This document shows positions 1-11,660 of a stretch of 64,000 nt of DNA, in pieces. The translations under genes and the position numbers were made by a program. The notes under the pieces were generated by a model. That model had not been told where the DNA came from and ran no database searches. It saw only the letters and a list, made by a program, of their open reading frames with translations. How positions within the stretch are numbered: the stretch's first letter is position 1; every line of letters begins with the position of its first letter. The DNA lies in contig JAQSEB010000004.1 of assembly GCA_030063045.1 (NCBI GenBank), positions 2,108,001-2,172,000 on the forward strand, read 5' to 3'. The DNA comes from Pratylenchus scribneri. Its lineage: Eukaryota; Nematoda; Chromadorea; Rhabditida; Pratylenchidae.

Positions 1-131
1 CAATTCCATTCATTAATTCTTTCTCTAATCAATTCATCTCTACCAACTCACATTCAGGAAGAATTATTAATATTTCTAAATTAGCTGAAGGCCTACTGAA
101 TTTGCACCCCAAAATCTTAATTACAAAATTG

Positions 132-3100
132 TTAGGATGTGAATTTACAATTTACCTGTAAAATTGGCATTTTTAAATGGAATTCCATAAATTTTGAATC
201 AAATTCAATTGTTTGTTTATCAAATTTGGCTTTTTCCTTCTCTTCTTTCCAACTTTTCACTTTTATCACCTCCATTATTTCCCCACAAATTGGACACTTA
301 TATTGTCCCCCGGGTGGAGTTTCAGTCGCAATGCTTTAATTTTAATTTATCGTGAAATTTAAAGTTAAATTAAAAAATCTATGAAAATATTTCTATGAAA
401 ATATTTCATTTGAATACATCTATTTAATTTTAATTTGCATAAAATTCACATTTGCTTTCTTCATTCAATTCAAATTTTTACTTTCCTTATTAGAAAATAG
501 AACCATAACAATTATAGTTTATAGGGATGGCTACACTCCAAATTTAAAAAATTTCTGAGTTTCGGTTTAAATTGAATTAGGCAACCAGTCCCCCAATCCG
601 AAACGAAATCTAAAAGATATATTTTTTATTATTTTCCAGCCTCTTATTAGAAAAGTCTACGAAATCTAAAAGATATATTTTTTATTATTTTCCAGCCTCT
701 TATTAGAAAAGTCTAATGATCATTCTATTAAATTGTTTTTTTCGGCAAAATATGTAAAAATTTACCGTTTATTAATGCAGGATTCGTGCACAAAATCCTG
801 AAAATATATTTTTCAAAATAAAATAATGTCCATAATTAAATTTACATTGCATTTGGACAATTTTCGAATTGTGTCGCCCTTCTCTTCTCCACCACAAATG
901 CCACAAATGGGTATCTGTATCGTATCAACAATAATTAATTAAATTATATTTATTTTTGTTTATAAATTAACTTATGAAAATATTAATATTCGGGACAATA
1001 ATTTTAAACCATTTTTCAAAAATTCCATGCCAATTTTTTAGAAAATTTGAAAGTAAAGTGATATGTTTTTTAAAGCGGGGATATTTATAAAAAATTTTTG
1101 AGTAATTTCCCTCCTTCAACAATTTTCACCTTTTCCACGATAATATCCATTGACCGAGGATTCATCAAACGTGGATCCATATCCGAATAATGATCTTTCC
1201 CCTGGCTCGGTTTTTTCACCAATTCCAATTTGAATGGTCGCCTCGCTTGAATTTCGTTCTCCTCTAATTTTCGTTCGAAAATTTCCTTCATTATTTCACA
1301 TTTTAAACATTTGTCTATTCCAAGTCTTTCACGTTTTACCCGAATTAAATATTTTATAAATTTTTTTGGATTTTCCGGTGTCGATATATCACTTTTGAGC
1401 ATTGGCAATGATTTGGAGAATTCCATTTTCAAATAAATTCCCTTATCATTATGCACGGATCGACGAAAATGACCAAATTGGAAATGATGAATTAAATAAA
1501 ATTTGGGTTCCCGTATTGTCCATGTGAATTCCTGAAATTTTAATTTAATTACTCATACCTATAAAAAACCTGCACTTCAATTTTAAACAAATCAATCTTT
1601 CAAATGAATGCTAACTTTAAATTTAATAAAAAGACAATTAAATAGTTGGGGCAAAATGGGCTGAGGCGAAATTAAATGTTTGGGGCAAATAATGTTTGGG
1701 GCAAATTAAATGTTTGGGGCAAATTAAATGTTTGGGCAAATAAGCGGAAATGTTTGGGCAAATAGGTGGAATTTAAATGCTTGGGGCAAATTTAATGTTT
1801 GGTGCCAATTAAATATTTGGGGCAAATTAAATGTTTGGGGCAAAATAAATGTTTGGGGCAAAATGAATTTTTGGGGCAAAATAAATGTTTGGTGCAAATT
1901 AAATATTTGGAGAAAATTAAATGTTTGGGCACAAAATAAATGTTTGGGCAAAATAAATGTTTGGGGCAAAATAAATGTTTGGGGCAAGGCTGAATTAAAT
2001 GTTTAGGCAAATAGGTGGAATTTAATTGTTTGGGGAAAAATAAATGTTTGGGGCAAATTAAATGTTTGGGGCAAAATAAATGTTTGGGTCAAATAAAATA
2101 TTTGGGGCAGATTAAATGTTTGGGGCAAATTAAATGTTTGGGGCAAAATAAATGTTTGGGGCAAATTAAATGTTTGGGGAAAAATAAATGTTTGGGTCAA
2201 ATAAAATATTTGGGTCAAATAAAATATTTGGGGCAGATTAAATGTTTGGGGCAAATTAAATGTTTGGGGCAAATTAAATGTTTGGGGCAAATTAAATGTT
2301 TGGGGCAATTAAATGTTTGGGGCAAAATAAATGTTTGGGGCAAAATAAATGTTTGGGGCAAAATAAATGTTTGGGGTATGTTTGGGGCAAATTAAATGTT
2401 TGGGGCAAAATAAATGTTTGGTGCAAATTAAATGTTTGGAGCAAATTAAATGTTTGGGGCAAATTAAATGTTTGGGGCAAATAAAATGTTTGAGGCAAAA
2501 TAAATGTTTGGGGAAAAATAAATGTTTGGTGCAAATTAAATGTTTGGTGCAAATTAAATGTTTGGAGCAAATTAAATGTTTGGGGCAAATTAAATGTTTG
2601 GGGCAGATTAAATATTTGGGGAAAATTAAATGTTTGGGGCAAATTAAATGTTGGGGGCAAATTAAATGTTTGGGGCAAAATGAATGGTCGGGGCAAAATA
2701 AATGTTTGGGACAAAATGAATGTTTGAGGCAAATTAAATGTTTGGGGCAAATTAAATGTTTGGGGCAAATTAAATGTTGGGGGCAATTTAAATGTTTGGG
2801 GCAAATTAAATGTTTGGGGCAATTAAATGTTTGGGGCAAAATAAATGTTTGGGGCAAAATAAATGTTTGGGGTATGTTTGGGGCAAATTAAATGTTTGGG
2901 GCAAAATAAATGTTTGGTGCAAATTAAATGTTTGGAGCAAATTAAATGTTTGGGGCAAATTAAATGTTTGGGGCAAATAAAATGTTTGAGGCAAAATAAA
3001 TGTTTGGGGAAAAATAAAATGTTTGGTGCAAATTAAATGTTTGGTGCAAATTAAATGTTTGGGGCAAAATGAATGATCGGGGCAAAATAAATGTTTGGGA

Positions 3101-4227
3101 CAAAATGAATGTTTGAGGCAAATTAAATGTTTGGGGCAAATTAAATGTTTGGGGCAAATTAAATGTTGGGGGCAATTTAAATGTTTGGGGCAAATTAAAT
3201 GTTTGGGGAAAATAGGCGGAATTAAATGTTTGGGGCAAATTAAATATTTGGGCAAATAAGCAGAATTAAATGTTTGGGGCAAAAAAATCCGTTTTAGACC
3301 CTCTATAAACTTTAAGCCACTTTATAGATCTCATCGAAACTCGTTGATTAGTATATAATTTGTCATGGTTTATACAAAATTAAAAATGGTCTTACTTAAA
3401 CCATTTAAATCATATTTCCAATTTTTGATTTAAAATTTTTAATAGGCCAAACCATGACAAATTATATACCAAGCGATGCGTCTCGATGAGATCTACAAAA
3501 TGGTATAAGTTTTATAGGGTCTATAACCGGTTTCTGATTTATTATAGCGCCTATATTTGTACTATTGTCTTGACCTAGCACAGAACTAATCAGATAGATG
3601 GATTTTATTGAAAATTGTTAAATGTTATAATCGAAAAGGGGGCAAAGAGAACAAAATTCAACAACCCTTCGTTTTTTGGCCGTAAACATTTTGGTCATTT
3701 ATATTTTGATCTATCATTTTGACTGATATTAAAATGATGAATAGAAAGAGCATTAAATCGTAGGAAAATTATATTAATAACTGGAAAGGATCCAGAATCC
3801 AGATATTTTTCCAGAGCGCAAAATAATAAAAATTCTTTTAAAAGTGCAAAATTCTACCCACCCTCCTCCATCCTCTGCCTTTTTCCCCTTTCATTATTAT
3901 GGGAATTTTATGCATGGAACGAATGTTAACCACCAATTTGCGTATGCCATTTAGGCCTCGAATTAATGGGATTTGAAAGATGCCATTCTGTGCAATTGCT
4001 GCAGGCATTTTTTGCCCGCGTTGGTCGCAACCATCGCAGCCGATAATTTCCACAATCCAGGTGATTGGTTTTGTTGTTATGGCATTATACTCTTTTAATT
4101 GTTCTACATTTGGCGTAATTCGACCAGTGAATGCGAGCACATATTTATCGGCACATTCAATTGGAATTGGCAAAAATAATTGTGTGGTCAAAAGGATTAC
4201 TATTTTTGCAATATTCAAAAATTTCAT
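132..4227 (-). CDS. Secreted or luminal protein with a C-terminal RING-like zinc motif
   Basis: Hand-built five-exon model, all phases agreeing: 4227-3862, 1531-1130, 914-846, 797-766 and 333-132, about 356 aa. The start is the ATG before an obvious signal peptide (MKFLNIAKIVILLTTQLFLP, then IECADKY). An unrecognised region of about 250 residues follows, with pairs of cysteines (CDGCDQ, CLKCE). The C-terminus has a metal-ligand series built from three exons: CGIC, SKC, VHESC and CPICG, i.e. C-x2-C-x12-C-x4-H-x2-C-x15-C-x2-C. That is RING-like, with seven clear ligands and unusual spacing. RING proteins are usually E3 ubiquitin ligases, but the catalytic role here is inference. No further membrane segment is seen, so a signal peptide together with a RING is odd. 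The 2.3-kb first intron contains the 18-bp satellite. The last exon reads through a possible splice donor to a TAA. The join of the first exon to the rest is the weakest part; those could be two genes. Confidence 0.55.
604..716. repeat. 56-bp direct tandem duplication
   Basis: Two perfect or near-perfect copies of a 56-base AT-rich segment (beginning gaaatctaaaagatat) lie head to tail at about 605 and 661, inside the last intron of the RING-like gene. It contains a tttccag sequence that could act as a cryptic splice acceptor, so the duplication also doubles that signal. Confidence 0.85.
1645..3282. repeat. 18-bp satellite array (left copy)
   Basis: About 90 head-to-tail copies of an 18-bp unit, consensus attaaatgtttggggcaa, with single-base variants (ggtgcaa, ggagcaa, aaaataaatg). 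Because 18 is a multiple of three, the array stays open in several frames and yields false hexapeptide repeats (CLGQIK, PQTFNL). A higher-order repeat is visible: a marker variant with ggggtatgtttgg recurs about 496 bp apart (near 2371 and 2867), and a block with gaatgRtcggggc recurs near 2685 and 3070. The array lies inside the proposed first intron of the RING-like gene. The same satellite closes the right end of the window. Confidence 0.95.
3295..3530. repeat. Imperfect inverted repeat (foldback element)
   Basis: Two arms of about 100 bases face each other, both carrying versions of gacaaattatatacc and ctcatcgaRacNcRt. The same core sequence is found at 30.6-30.9 kb and 31.0-31.2 kb and, more diverged, in introns further right. 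It looks like a foldback MITE. No clear target duplication was found, partly because the left side abuts the satellite. Confidence 0.6.
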
Positions 4228-5193
4228 ATCCTAAACAAAATTTAGTCATTAATTTTATGGCCATAATTTGCATTCTATTCATTTTATTGACCCATTTGAC
4301 GAAGGCAACTCCGTATTTCTTTCTTCGGGCTTTAGGGAAATGAAAATTGCCTAGCTTTTGGAAGAAAAATCTCAACTCATCCGATTGAAGGAAGAATGGT
4401 TGAGGATATGGATTTGATTCGGAAAAATGTGGCCCCATTCTGAATTCATCCTCACTCTTCCCTCCTCCATATTCCCGCATCACCGAATGCCCAAATTCCA
4501 TATGAGATAATGATGGAGGTCATACCTCACTAAAATAAAATTTTATGTTGGCCAAATTCTTCTTCACCATTTCTCTGCCTTTTCCCATTTTCGATTAATG
4601 CCAGCTTAATCATGGGTTTTGTTGCCGGTTGGAAAATTCTGTAAATCGATTGAATGGGCGAAAGTCTCGCTTCCATTTTCTTTCCCACTCGTGCGCATTC
4701 GCAATATTGAATGGCACGAGACAAAAACGTATTGGAGAAATTTGCTGTTCGGCTTTTATCAAAAATAATATAATGAAACTTAATAAAATTTCGGGCTAAC
4801 AATTTAAGGTTTTAAGGAGTCGCGGATTAATCTTGGATTTAGGCTAACTTAGGCTAACTTTTTTAATAAATGCTGCAAATTTCGGTTAACCGACAAAAAA
4901 GACATTAAAATTTCCAGTAATATTGGAATTCGTCGCAACAATAAAATCATATAATAAATTTAATTTTTAAAATTTTATTAAAATAATAATTTTCTATTTG
5001 TTTCCATTTATTTAAATAAATGGAATATTAAATATTTTTTAAATTAAAATTTTCCATTTTTAAAATTTTTATTTCTTTATTTTTTTGGAATAAATAAATA
5101 TAAATTAAATATTAATAAATATTATGAAGAAAATTCCAAATTTTGGATAACAAAAATAAATGAAAGATGTGGAAAGGATTTTTGAGATCAATA
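4228..5193. other. Intergenic, with one unassigned minus-strand ORF
   Basis: This lies between the RING-like gene and the left IL-17-like gene. A minus-strand open frame at about 4802-4530 contains runs that look moderately protein-like (SRAIQYCECARVGKKMEAR). A 46-base GT-AG intron could extend it briefly before a stop, but it lacks an ATG at its start and matches nothing I recognise. The 4.9-5.2 kb part is plain AT-rich sequence. I treat the ORF as a possible exon or gene relic, not as a gene. Confidence 0.3.
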
Positions 5194-8100
5194 TTAACGA
5201 AGGGCTGACTCAATTATGGCATTTTGTGGTCGGCCAATTTTGGCATCAAAATCGCTTGAAGAACGCTGAAATTTAGAGATATTGAAAATTAATAAAATTT
5301 TGGAATTTTTGAAAAATATTTTTAAAAATTTTAAAAAATTAATTTTGAAATTATAAAATTTTTACTTTGGAATATTTGAAAAATTTTTTGCAACTTTAAA
5401 AAATATAATTCCAAAAAATAATATACTAATTTTTTAAAAATTAATTTAGAAAAATTAAAAATTTTGAATTTAGGAATATTAAAAAAAAATTATAATTCTA
5501 AATAATTTAATGGAAAAAATAAACCAATTTTAAAAAAATTAAATTTGAAAAAAAGTAAAATTTTAAATAATTTAGAAAGAATTAAAATTTAAATAAAAAA
5601 TTTTCTAATCCAAAAAAAAATTTACCGATTTGAATGCGGCCACGCAGCCAATGGAAATTCGTTGAATGGCAGGCCGAAATTGTTTGCAATCTGGCTCGAA
5701 CTTGAGCACCCGAATATGGCGATAAAGAGGCTCACAATTGAATTGCTGTTCATTTTCGGCCAAATCCGGTGGCCGATTGCAAATGCAACGAATTTCGGGA
5801 ATTCGTTTTGGAAAACGCTAAAAATTTTTTGGATAAAATTAATAATTAATTAATTAAAATTAATTATAAAAAAAATAATTTTTAACAATATTTTAAAAAT
5901 TATTTCCAAAAAAAAACTTACATGTCCATCAGTGTTGATTACCCTTTCAAATGGGCATAGGGCACGCATTTCCAATGTCATTCCCTTAAACAATAAAATA
6001 TTTAATTTAATTATAATTTAATATTTGAACATATGGAGATATTAGGTAAATTGTCATATTTTTTTGCGAATTTTTTAAATTTAATTTTCTGCCATTTAAT
6101 TGGCCGCCCTAAGGCCCTATGACAATATCCAATTATTCAGTTAATTGTGTATCATTTTTTTAAATAGGATTTAATTATGTCTTCTAATTCGAAGTATTTA
6201 TTTTCTTAATATTTGCATAAAAATACAGTAAAGATCCATATTTTCACAATTGACAAATAGAAATTGGATAAATTACCCAAAGGGCAATAGAATTGATGTT
6301 TCTTTAAAGGGAAGGAAAAGAAGGGAAATTGACCCTCAAACAAAGGGAAAGAAAGGAGATGAACGTACAAAGGATACAGTAATCTTTAATCAAAGAGAAA
6401 AAAAGAAAGGAGAATGAAGTTCAATGGATACAGTAATCCGCAATCACGCTTCCATTAGGAATAGAACTAAACTTCCAAGAGTACTATTATGATATGAAAA
6501 AAAAATAAAAATCCCTAAAAAATAATCAAATTGCCCCCGGTCTTCTAAAAATTTAATTTTTTTACCGGTTTAATTTCGTCAATTGGCCTCTTCCGTTTGC
6601 CCGCTTTTCCATTCTTCCTCCTCCTCCATTCTTCCATTCGAACATTTTTACTGCTACAATTTTTGCCCTCTGCTTTTATGCCATCCAGCCTCAACAATTC
6701 TTCACCAAATGCTGCTTTCAACAATTCCTCCTCCAAAATGTCAACTTCTTCTGCTGTAGAGGATGCCAACAAATTGAACATTTCTAGCAGGGGAATTCCC
6801 GCTGTTTGGAGCATTTCTTCTTCCGAGCATTCTTCACGGGCACGTCGATAACTTCAATTGAGGGAATTTGAATAAATTTAGAACTTATAGGGTAAATTCA
6901 ATGTCATTCTAGGCTGTTTGGGTATAATAATATCAATAATTCGGCACTTGCTTACATTTTTGGACCATATCTTAACGAGGAAATTGCTAATCTAGGAAGG
7001 CGGAACACCATTAGAAAGCTCTGACTTTACTCTATAAAATAATTTTTTTAAGTTTTAGAATTATGAAAATATTTTGGAGAAGCGTTAGCTTTTCCCAGCT
7101 GAACTAAAATTGTTCTCTTTTTTTTATTTAATATTAATCATCGAATATAAGATAATGTAATTAAAGCAATTTTATAAAGGAAACTCATGCCTTTGTCATT
7201 TTTTATCATAGCCCATAATCTAAATTATTTTCATATTTTTTTCCAATATTTTTTTCTAATTTTTGATCTACACAATTTTTTAGTCCACCAAAAAAACCGG
7301 CACACAAAATACAAAACGTTTCCTCTTAATTAATTTAAATACAATTAAAAAATTGTTTCAAAATTTTTGTTTGATGCTTAAAATAAAATTAAAACAAAGA
7401 TCTTCGTCATTGATTTTGGCAATAATATTCAAAAATGTGATTATTTTCTACAAAAAAATGTTGAAAAAATAATTGAATTTGCCAAAAATATTCTCATCAT
7501 GTGTTTTACTCTTTTGGCTATTTATTTTTCCGATTTAGCTTTTGGACTCAATTTGAAGGTTGCCAAAATATATATATGAGTGAATTCTGAGAATTTGTAC
7601 TAATAATAATTTTGCACGCAAAAAATTGTGCACAAAAATAGTCCAAAATGTGCATACAAATGTAATGAAAAATGAACCTACAAAAAATGGGAAAAACATT
7701 TTTTGGGTTCATTTGGATTAAAATTGTAACTATTAATTGAGACCAATGTGGCCAAATTAATTTGGTTCAATTAAGTTAAAAATAAAAATTTATTTGATAA
7801 ATTTTAAAATAAATTAATTTATTTTTTAAATAATTTATAAAATGAACTTAATTAATCTTTTTAATTACTATATAAAATGAATAGAATTGACAAAAAAAAT
7901 TGCTAAAAATTTGTTAAAATTTTCCAGACTCTTTTTGTACGTTTTTTTTTGTTCTACACTGAATTACCTCTACAAAATGGTTCAAAAAATTTGTCATAGC
8001 CGATTTTTGTTTTTTTATTTCCTTTTTTAATTTGCTAAACTCCAAAAAATTTAATTGACACATATTTAAATTTAACTCCATCTCCACTCCAATTTATGCT

Positions 8101-9331
8101 TATTTTACCGTATCGGAAATTGTCTGGTCACATAAATTCGTCTTCTTGGATGCTCTTTTTGTTGTTCGGCGGCAGCTTTCATTTCTGGGAATTGATTATC
8201 GTTTTGTCGTTGTTGAGAGGGAGAATTGGAGTTGGAATAATCATCTGTGGTGCTGCTTGATGCTATTGTTGGGATTATTAATGAGGAGGAAATGAGGAGG
8301 CAGATTAGACCAAAATGCTGGTGGAAAAATTACTTTTTTAGTATTTTAATTTAAATTGGTAAAAAAAATAATGAATTTAACAAAGAAATTCGTAGGAAAT
8401 TTGTCATCTTTCAGGCCATAAAAGATGGCCTGGCCAAAAGCCAAAGCTCAAAAGTTTTATTTTTTTTTTTCCTTCAAGCCAAGATAATTTTCTTTAAAAT
8501 TCTCATCAATTGATAAACAAAATTCTTGCTTATTATTAATCAATCGAAAACACATTTTTCTTAGTCAATCGAAAACACATTTTTCTTAGTCAATCGAAAA
8601 CACATTTTTCTTAGTCAATCGAAAACACATTTTTCTTAGTCAATCGAAAACACATTTTTCTTAGTCAATCGAAAACACATTTTTCTTAGTCAATCGAAAA
8701 CACATTTTTCTTAGTCAATCAAAAACACATATTTCTTAGTCAATCGAAAACACATTTTTCTTAGTCAATCGAAAACACATTTTTCTTAGTCAATCGAAAA
8801 CACATTTTTCTTAGTCAATCGAAAACACATATTTCTTAGTCAATCGAAAACACATTTTTCTTAGTCAATCGAAAAGACATTTTTCTTAGTCAATCGAAAA
8901 CACATTTTTCTTAGTCAATCGAAAACACATTTTTCTTAGTCAATCGAAAACACATTTTTCTTAGTCAATTGAAAACACATTTTTCTTAGTCAATCGAAAA
9001 CACATTTTTCTTAATCAATCGAAAACACATTTTTCTTAGTCAATCGAAAACACATTTTTCTTAGTCAATCGAAAACACATTTTTCTTGTATTCAATCGAA
9101 AACACATTTTTCTTAGTTAATCGAAAACACATTTTTCTTATAGTCAATCGAAAACACATTTTTCTTAGTCAATCGATACATTTTCTTAAGAAAACATGGA
9201 AAAATTTCACAATAGTTCAAATATGTTTTTGTTGAAAATTTTCTCACCAAAATTGAGGCAAAAACAATTTTGAAGGCATCCGTTTGTCCCGTACATTTGC
9301 ATTTGTTATTTCCTCTTTTTAAATAATTCAT
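5194..9331 (-). CDS. Interleukin-17-like cystine-knot cytokine precursor (left copy)
   Basis: Six-exon model, all phases agreeing: 9331-9248, 8317-8109, 6851-6566, 5984-5922, 5817-5626 and 5265-5194, 301 aa. The start gives a basic n-region followed by a hydrophobic core joined across an intron (KIVFASIL + HFGLICLLISSSLIIPTIA), a plausible signal peptide. A pro-region of about 160 residues follows, with basic sites (HPRRR, AGKRKRP) suited to furin-like cleavage. The mature part has the family pattern: ALCPFERVINTDG, RFPKRIPEIRCICN, FNCEPLYRHIRVLKFEPDC and RISIGCV. The order of cysteines, the R-x-P before the second strand, the I-x-V-L strand and the closing V/I-x-x-GC match IL-17 ligands. Nematodes do encode IL-17 ligands (C. 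elegans ilc-17.1), which act through IL-17 receptor-like proteins in neurons. Here the role is inferred from the fold pattern only. The first intron holds a 25-bp minisatellite. Another cystine-knot family is the main alternative. Confidence 0.72.
8540..9186. repeat. 25-bp minisatellite
   Basis: About 26 head-to-tail copies of a 25-bp unit, caatcgaaaacacatttttc plus ttagt, nearly identical in the middle and a little varied at both ends (gaaaagacat, ttgtattcaatc). It lies in the first intron of the left IL-17-like gene. The copies are contiguous with no spacers, so this is not a CRISPR array. Confidence 0.95.
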
Positions 9332-10079
9332 TTTTTAATTATTTACACTCTCTGAAAAATAATTTAATTAAAAAAATGTCAAAATAATTTTAAGTCCACT
9401 TATTAACATTTTTTGCCACCACTTTTGACTGGGTGCCATGTGTGAAACTTTGGATGAATGGGCGAAATTATTTAATTTTTATATCCCATTTTTGTGCCTT
9501 CAATTTGACCGTTTTTAGTGGAAAAAAACAAAAAATGCGTGCCAAAGCCACCGAATTTCTCTCTGGCAAAAAAAGTTAAGTTCATTTTGTGGTCAGAACA
9601 AAGAGTTCAGAGAGGGAACATGAAAAAAATGTACCAATTGTGCTTGAAAAGTGAACAATAAATTATTTCATTATCTTTCCAAGTAATCCCAAGAATTTTT
9701 TTTGTCATTTTTCTATAATATGGCATATTTTTGTTTTGAATAAAATCATATTCCGAACGAAATTTATTGGAATTTTTAATTTAAAATTGTCACCAATATT
9801 AGGAAAAATTATTCTCCTTTAAAAATTTATTTTTATTCATTGGCTGGTCCAAATTTAAATTTAATTTCTTTTAAATTTAATTTAAAATTATAGGACACAA
9901 AAAAAACAAATAAAAATTTTTGTCGAGTCACGAACAAAAAAATGCTGTAGCGGAAATGAAGCCGGACAAATTCGTGACGCAGCTTAAGGGCAAAATATAA
10001 TTTTATTTTATTAAAATTTAATTGGGAGATTTTTGTCCTTTTGAAAGCGATTTTCCTATTTTGGCTTTAATGAGAAATA

Positions 10080-11660
10080 ATTAAAATTGAATTTTACGTG
10101 CCAGAAAAGGGTCAGACATTTTTTTCTGTTTAAAAATTGTCAAAGATTAAAGGAAATTTCGCACACATTTTAAAAAATGGTATCGATCATCCGTTTATTC
10201 GTGATTCAGGCTTTCAATTTGGATTCCATACAAAATAATGACAGATGGTTTTTGCGCCAGTTGATAGCCTTTCAGCTGGAAAATAAAATTTTAAAATGAG
10301 GAAGACGGAAATCGACGTTTTTCCATTCAATTCCCGCAAAATTCATTAGCATTTATGAGAATTTAATTATTTTTTTGGAATTTAAAAAAGTTCCAGAAAG
10401 AGTTCAGACATTTTATGTCTAAAAATTGACAAAATTTGAAGTAAATTTTCGCTCCTTTTAAAATGGTATTTGAACTGGGTTTTAAATTTGAATGCCTTAC
10501 AAAATAATGGCAGATGGTTTTTTGACTCAATTTAGCAGGAAAGAAAACTTTAAAATGAGGAAGAAAGACGCATTTCCAATTATATTAGCCCTTGGAACAT
10601 TGAGAATTTAATTAAATATTTTTGGAATTTAAAAGCGCCGGAAGGAGGCAGATATTTTATGTTCAAAAATTGTCAAAGATTGAGTCAAATTATTTGGATT
10701 TTAAAAACCTAAATACTATACATGAAATATCTCTTTCTGTAGGATTTTTCTTTAAATTTAAAAAATGCCATACAAAATAATTGCAGATGGTTTTTGCGCC
10801 AGTTGACTAGCCATTACCCATTAAGTTGGAAAATTTTTAAATGAGCGAGCCGGAAACCGGCGTTTTTTCTCCTAATTCCAATTCCCGCAAATTCATTTGA
10901 TCTTCTCAAAATGCTAAAAATTTTTTGACATTTCCTGTACAAAATTCCGAGATTATTTCCTTTTTATAAAAGGTGCAATATTTGGATTTTAAAAATGGTA
11001 TTGAACTTTTGAACTCATGTTTAGTAGGGATTTAGGCTTCAAATTTGAATGTCGTCCAAAATAGTGGCAGCTGGTTTTTCTCCCCGTTGAGGTTGACTCG
11101 ATTTTAAGCTGCTGATGACTGATGAGGAAGAAAGGCGGTTCCTGGAAAACTGGTCATCGGGGAAAGCTGGTCAATACGGTAAACTGGTCAGTGGAAAGCT
11201 GGTCAGTATGGGAATTTCTTTTTAGGTAGACAAACCATAAGTATTATATTTATGTCGATGGAATTCGGTGAGCTAAGCACGAATCAAACATTAGTTTCAT
11301 ATAATGTTCGAAAATATACAACTTAGAACATTTTTAGTCACATTTCTTTACCAGCTTTCCCCACTGACCAGTTTTCTGAACACGAGAAAGACGCACTTCC
11401 AATTTTATTAGCCTTTGGCATTTATGAGAATTTAATTAAATTTTAGGAATTTAAAAGCGCCAAAAAAAGGTCAGAAATAGGTTCAAAAATTGACCAAATT
11501 TGAGTCAATTGGATTTTAAATAAAACTCTTCTAACGCATGAACTATGCTTCTATTTTTTTTAATTGCGCACAGATGTTTTTGAACTTTAAGTCGGACACT
11601 AGCGTTTTTCCATCCAGTTCCCACACAATCATTTGCCCTTCTCAAAATGCGTCAAACTTA
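10080..11660. repeat. Diverged tandem repeat of about 300 bp, four to five copies
   Basis: Recurring landmarks in the same order show the repeat: a gtcagacatttt-like start, caaaaattg(t)caaa, ggattttaaaaatggtat, acaaaataatggcagatggt, a gaggaagaaagacgcatttcc block and tttatgagaatttaat. Copies differ by many substitutions and small indels, so the array is old. The coding potential is nil. Confidence 0.65.
11136..11385. mobile_element. Foldback insert in the diverged tandem repeat
   Basis: Ends are inverted: ggaaaactggtcatcgggga on the left and the complement of gaaaactggtcagtgggga on the right. The neighbouring tandem copies lack this segment between gaggaagaaag and gacgca, so it is an insertion. 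No clean target duplication is visible. Confidence 0.6.

Noticed and set aside
2015..3282. Several long overlapping ORFs on both strands with CLGQIK or PQTFNL repeats
   Set aside because: They arise from the 18-bp satellite, whose unit is a multiple of three. Both strands and several frames are open at once, with no start context or conserved domain.
8540..9186. CRISPR-like regular array
   Set aside because: The 25-bp units are contiguous without spacers and the genome is eukaryotic; it is a minisatellite.
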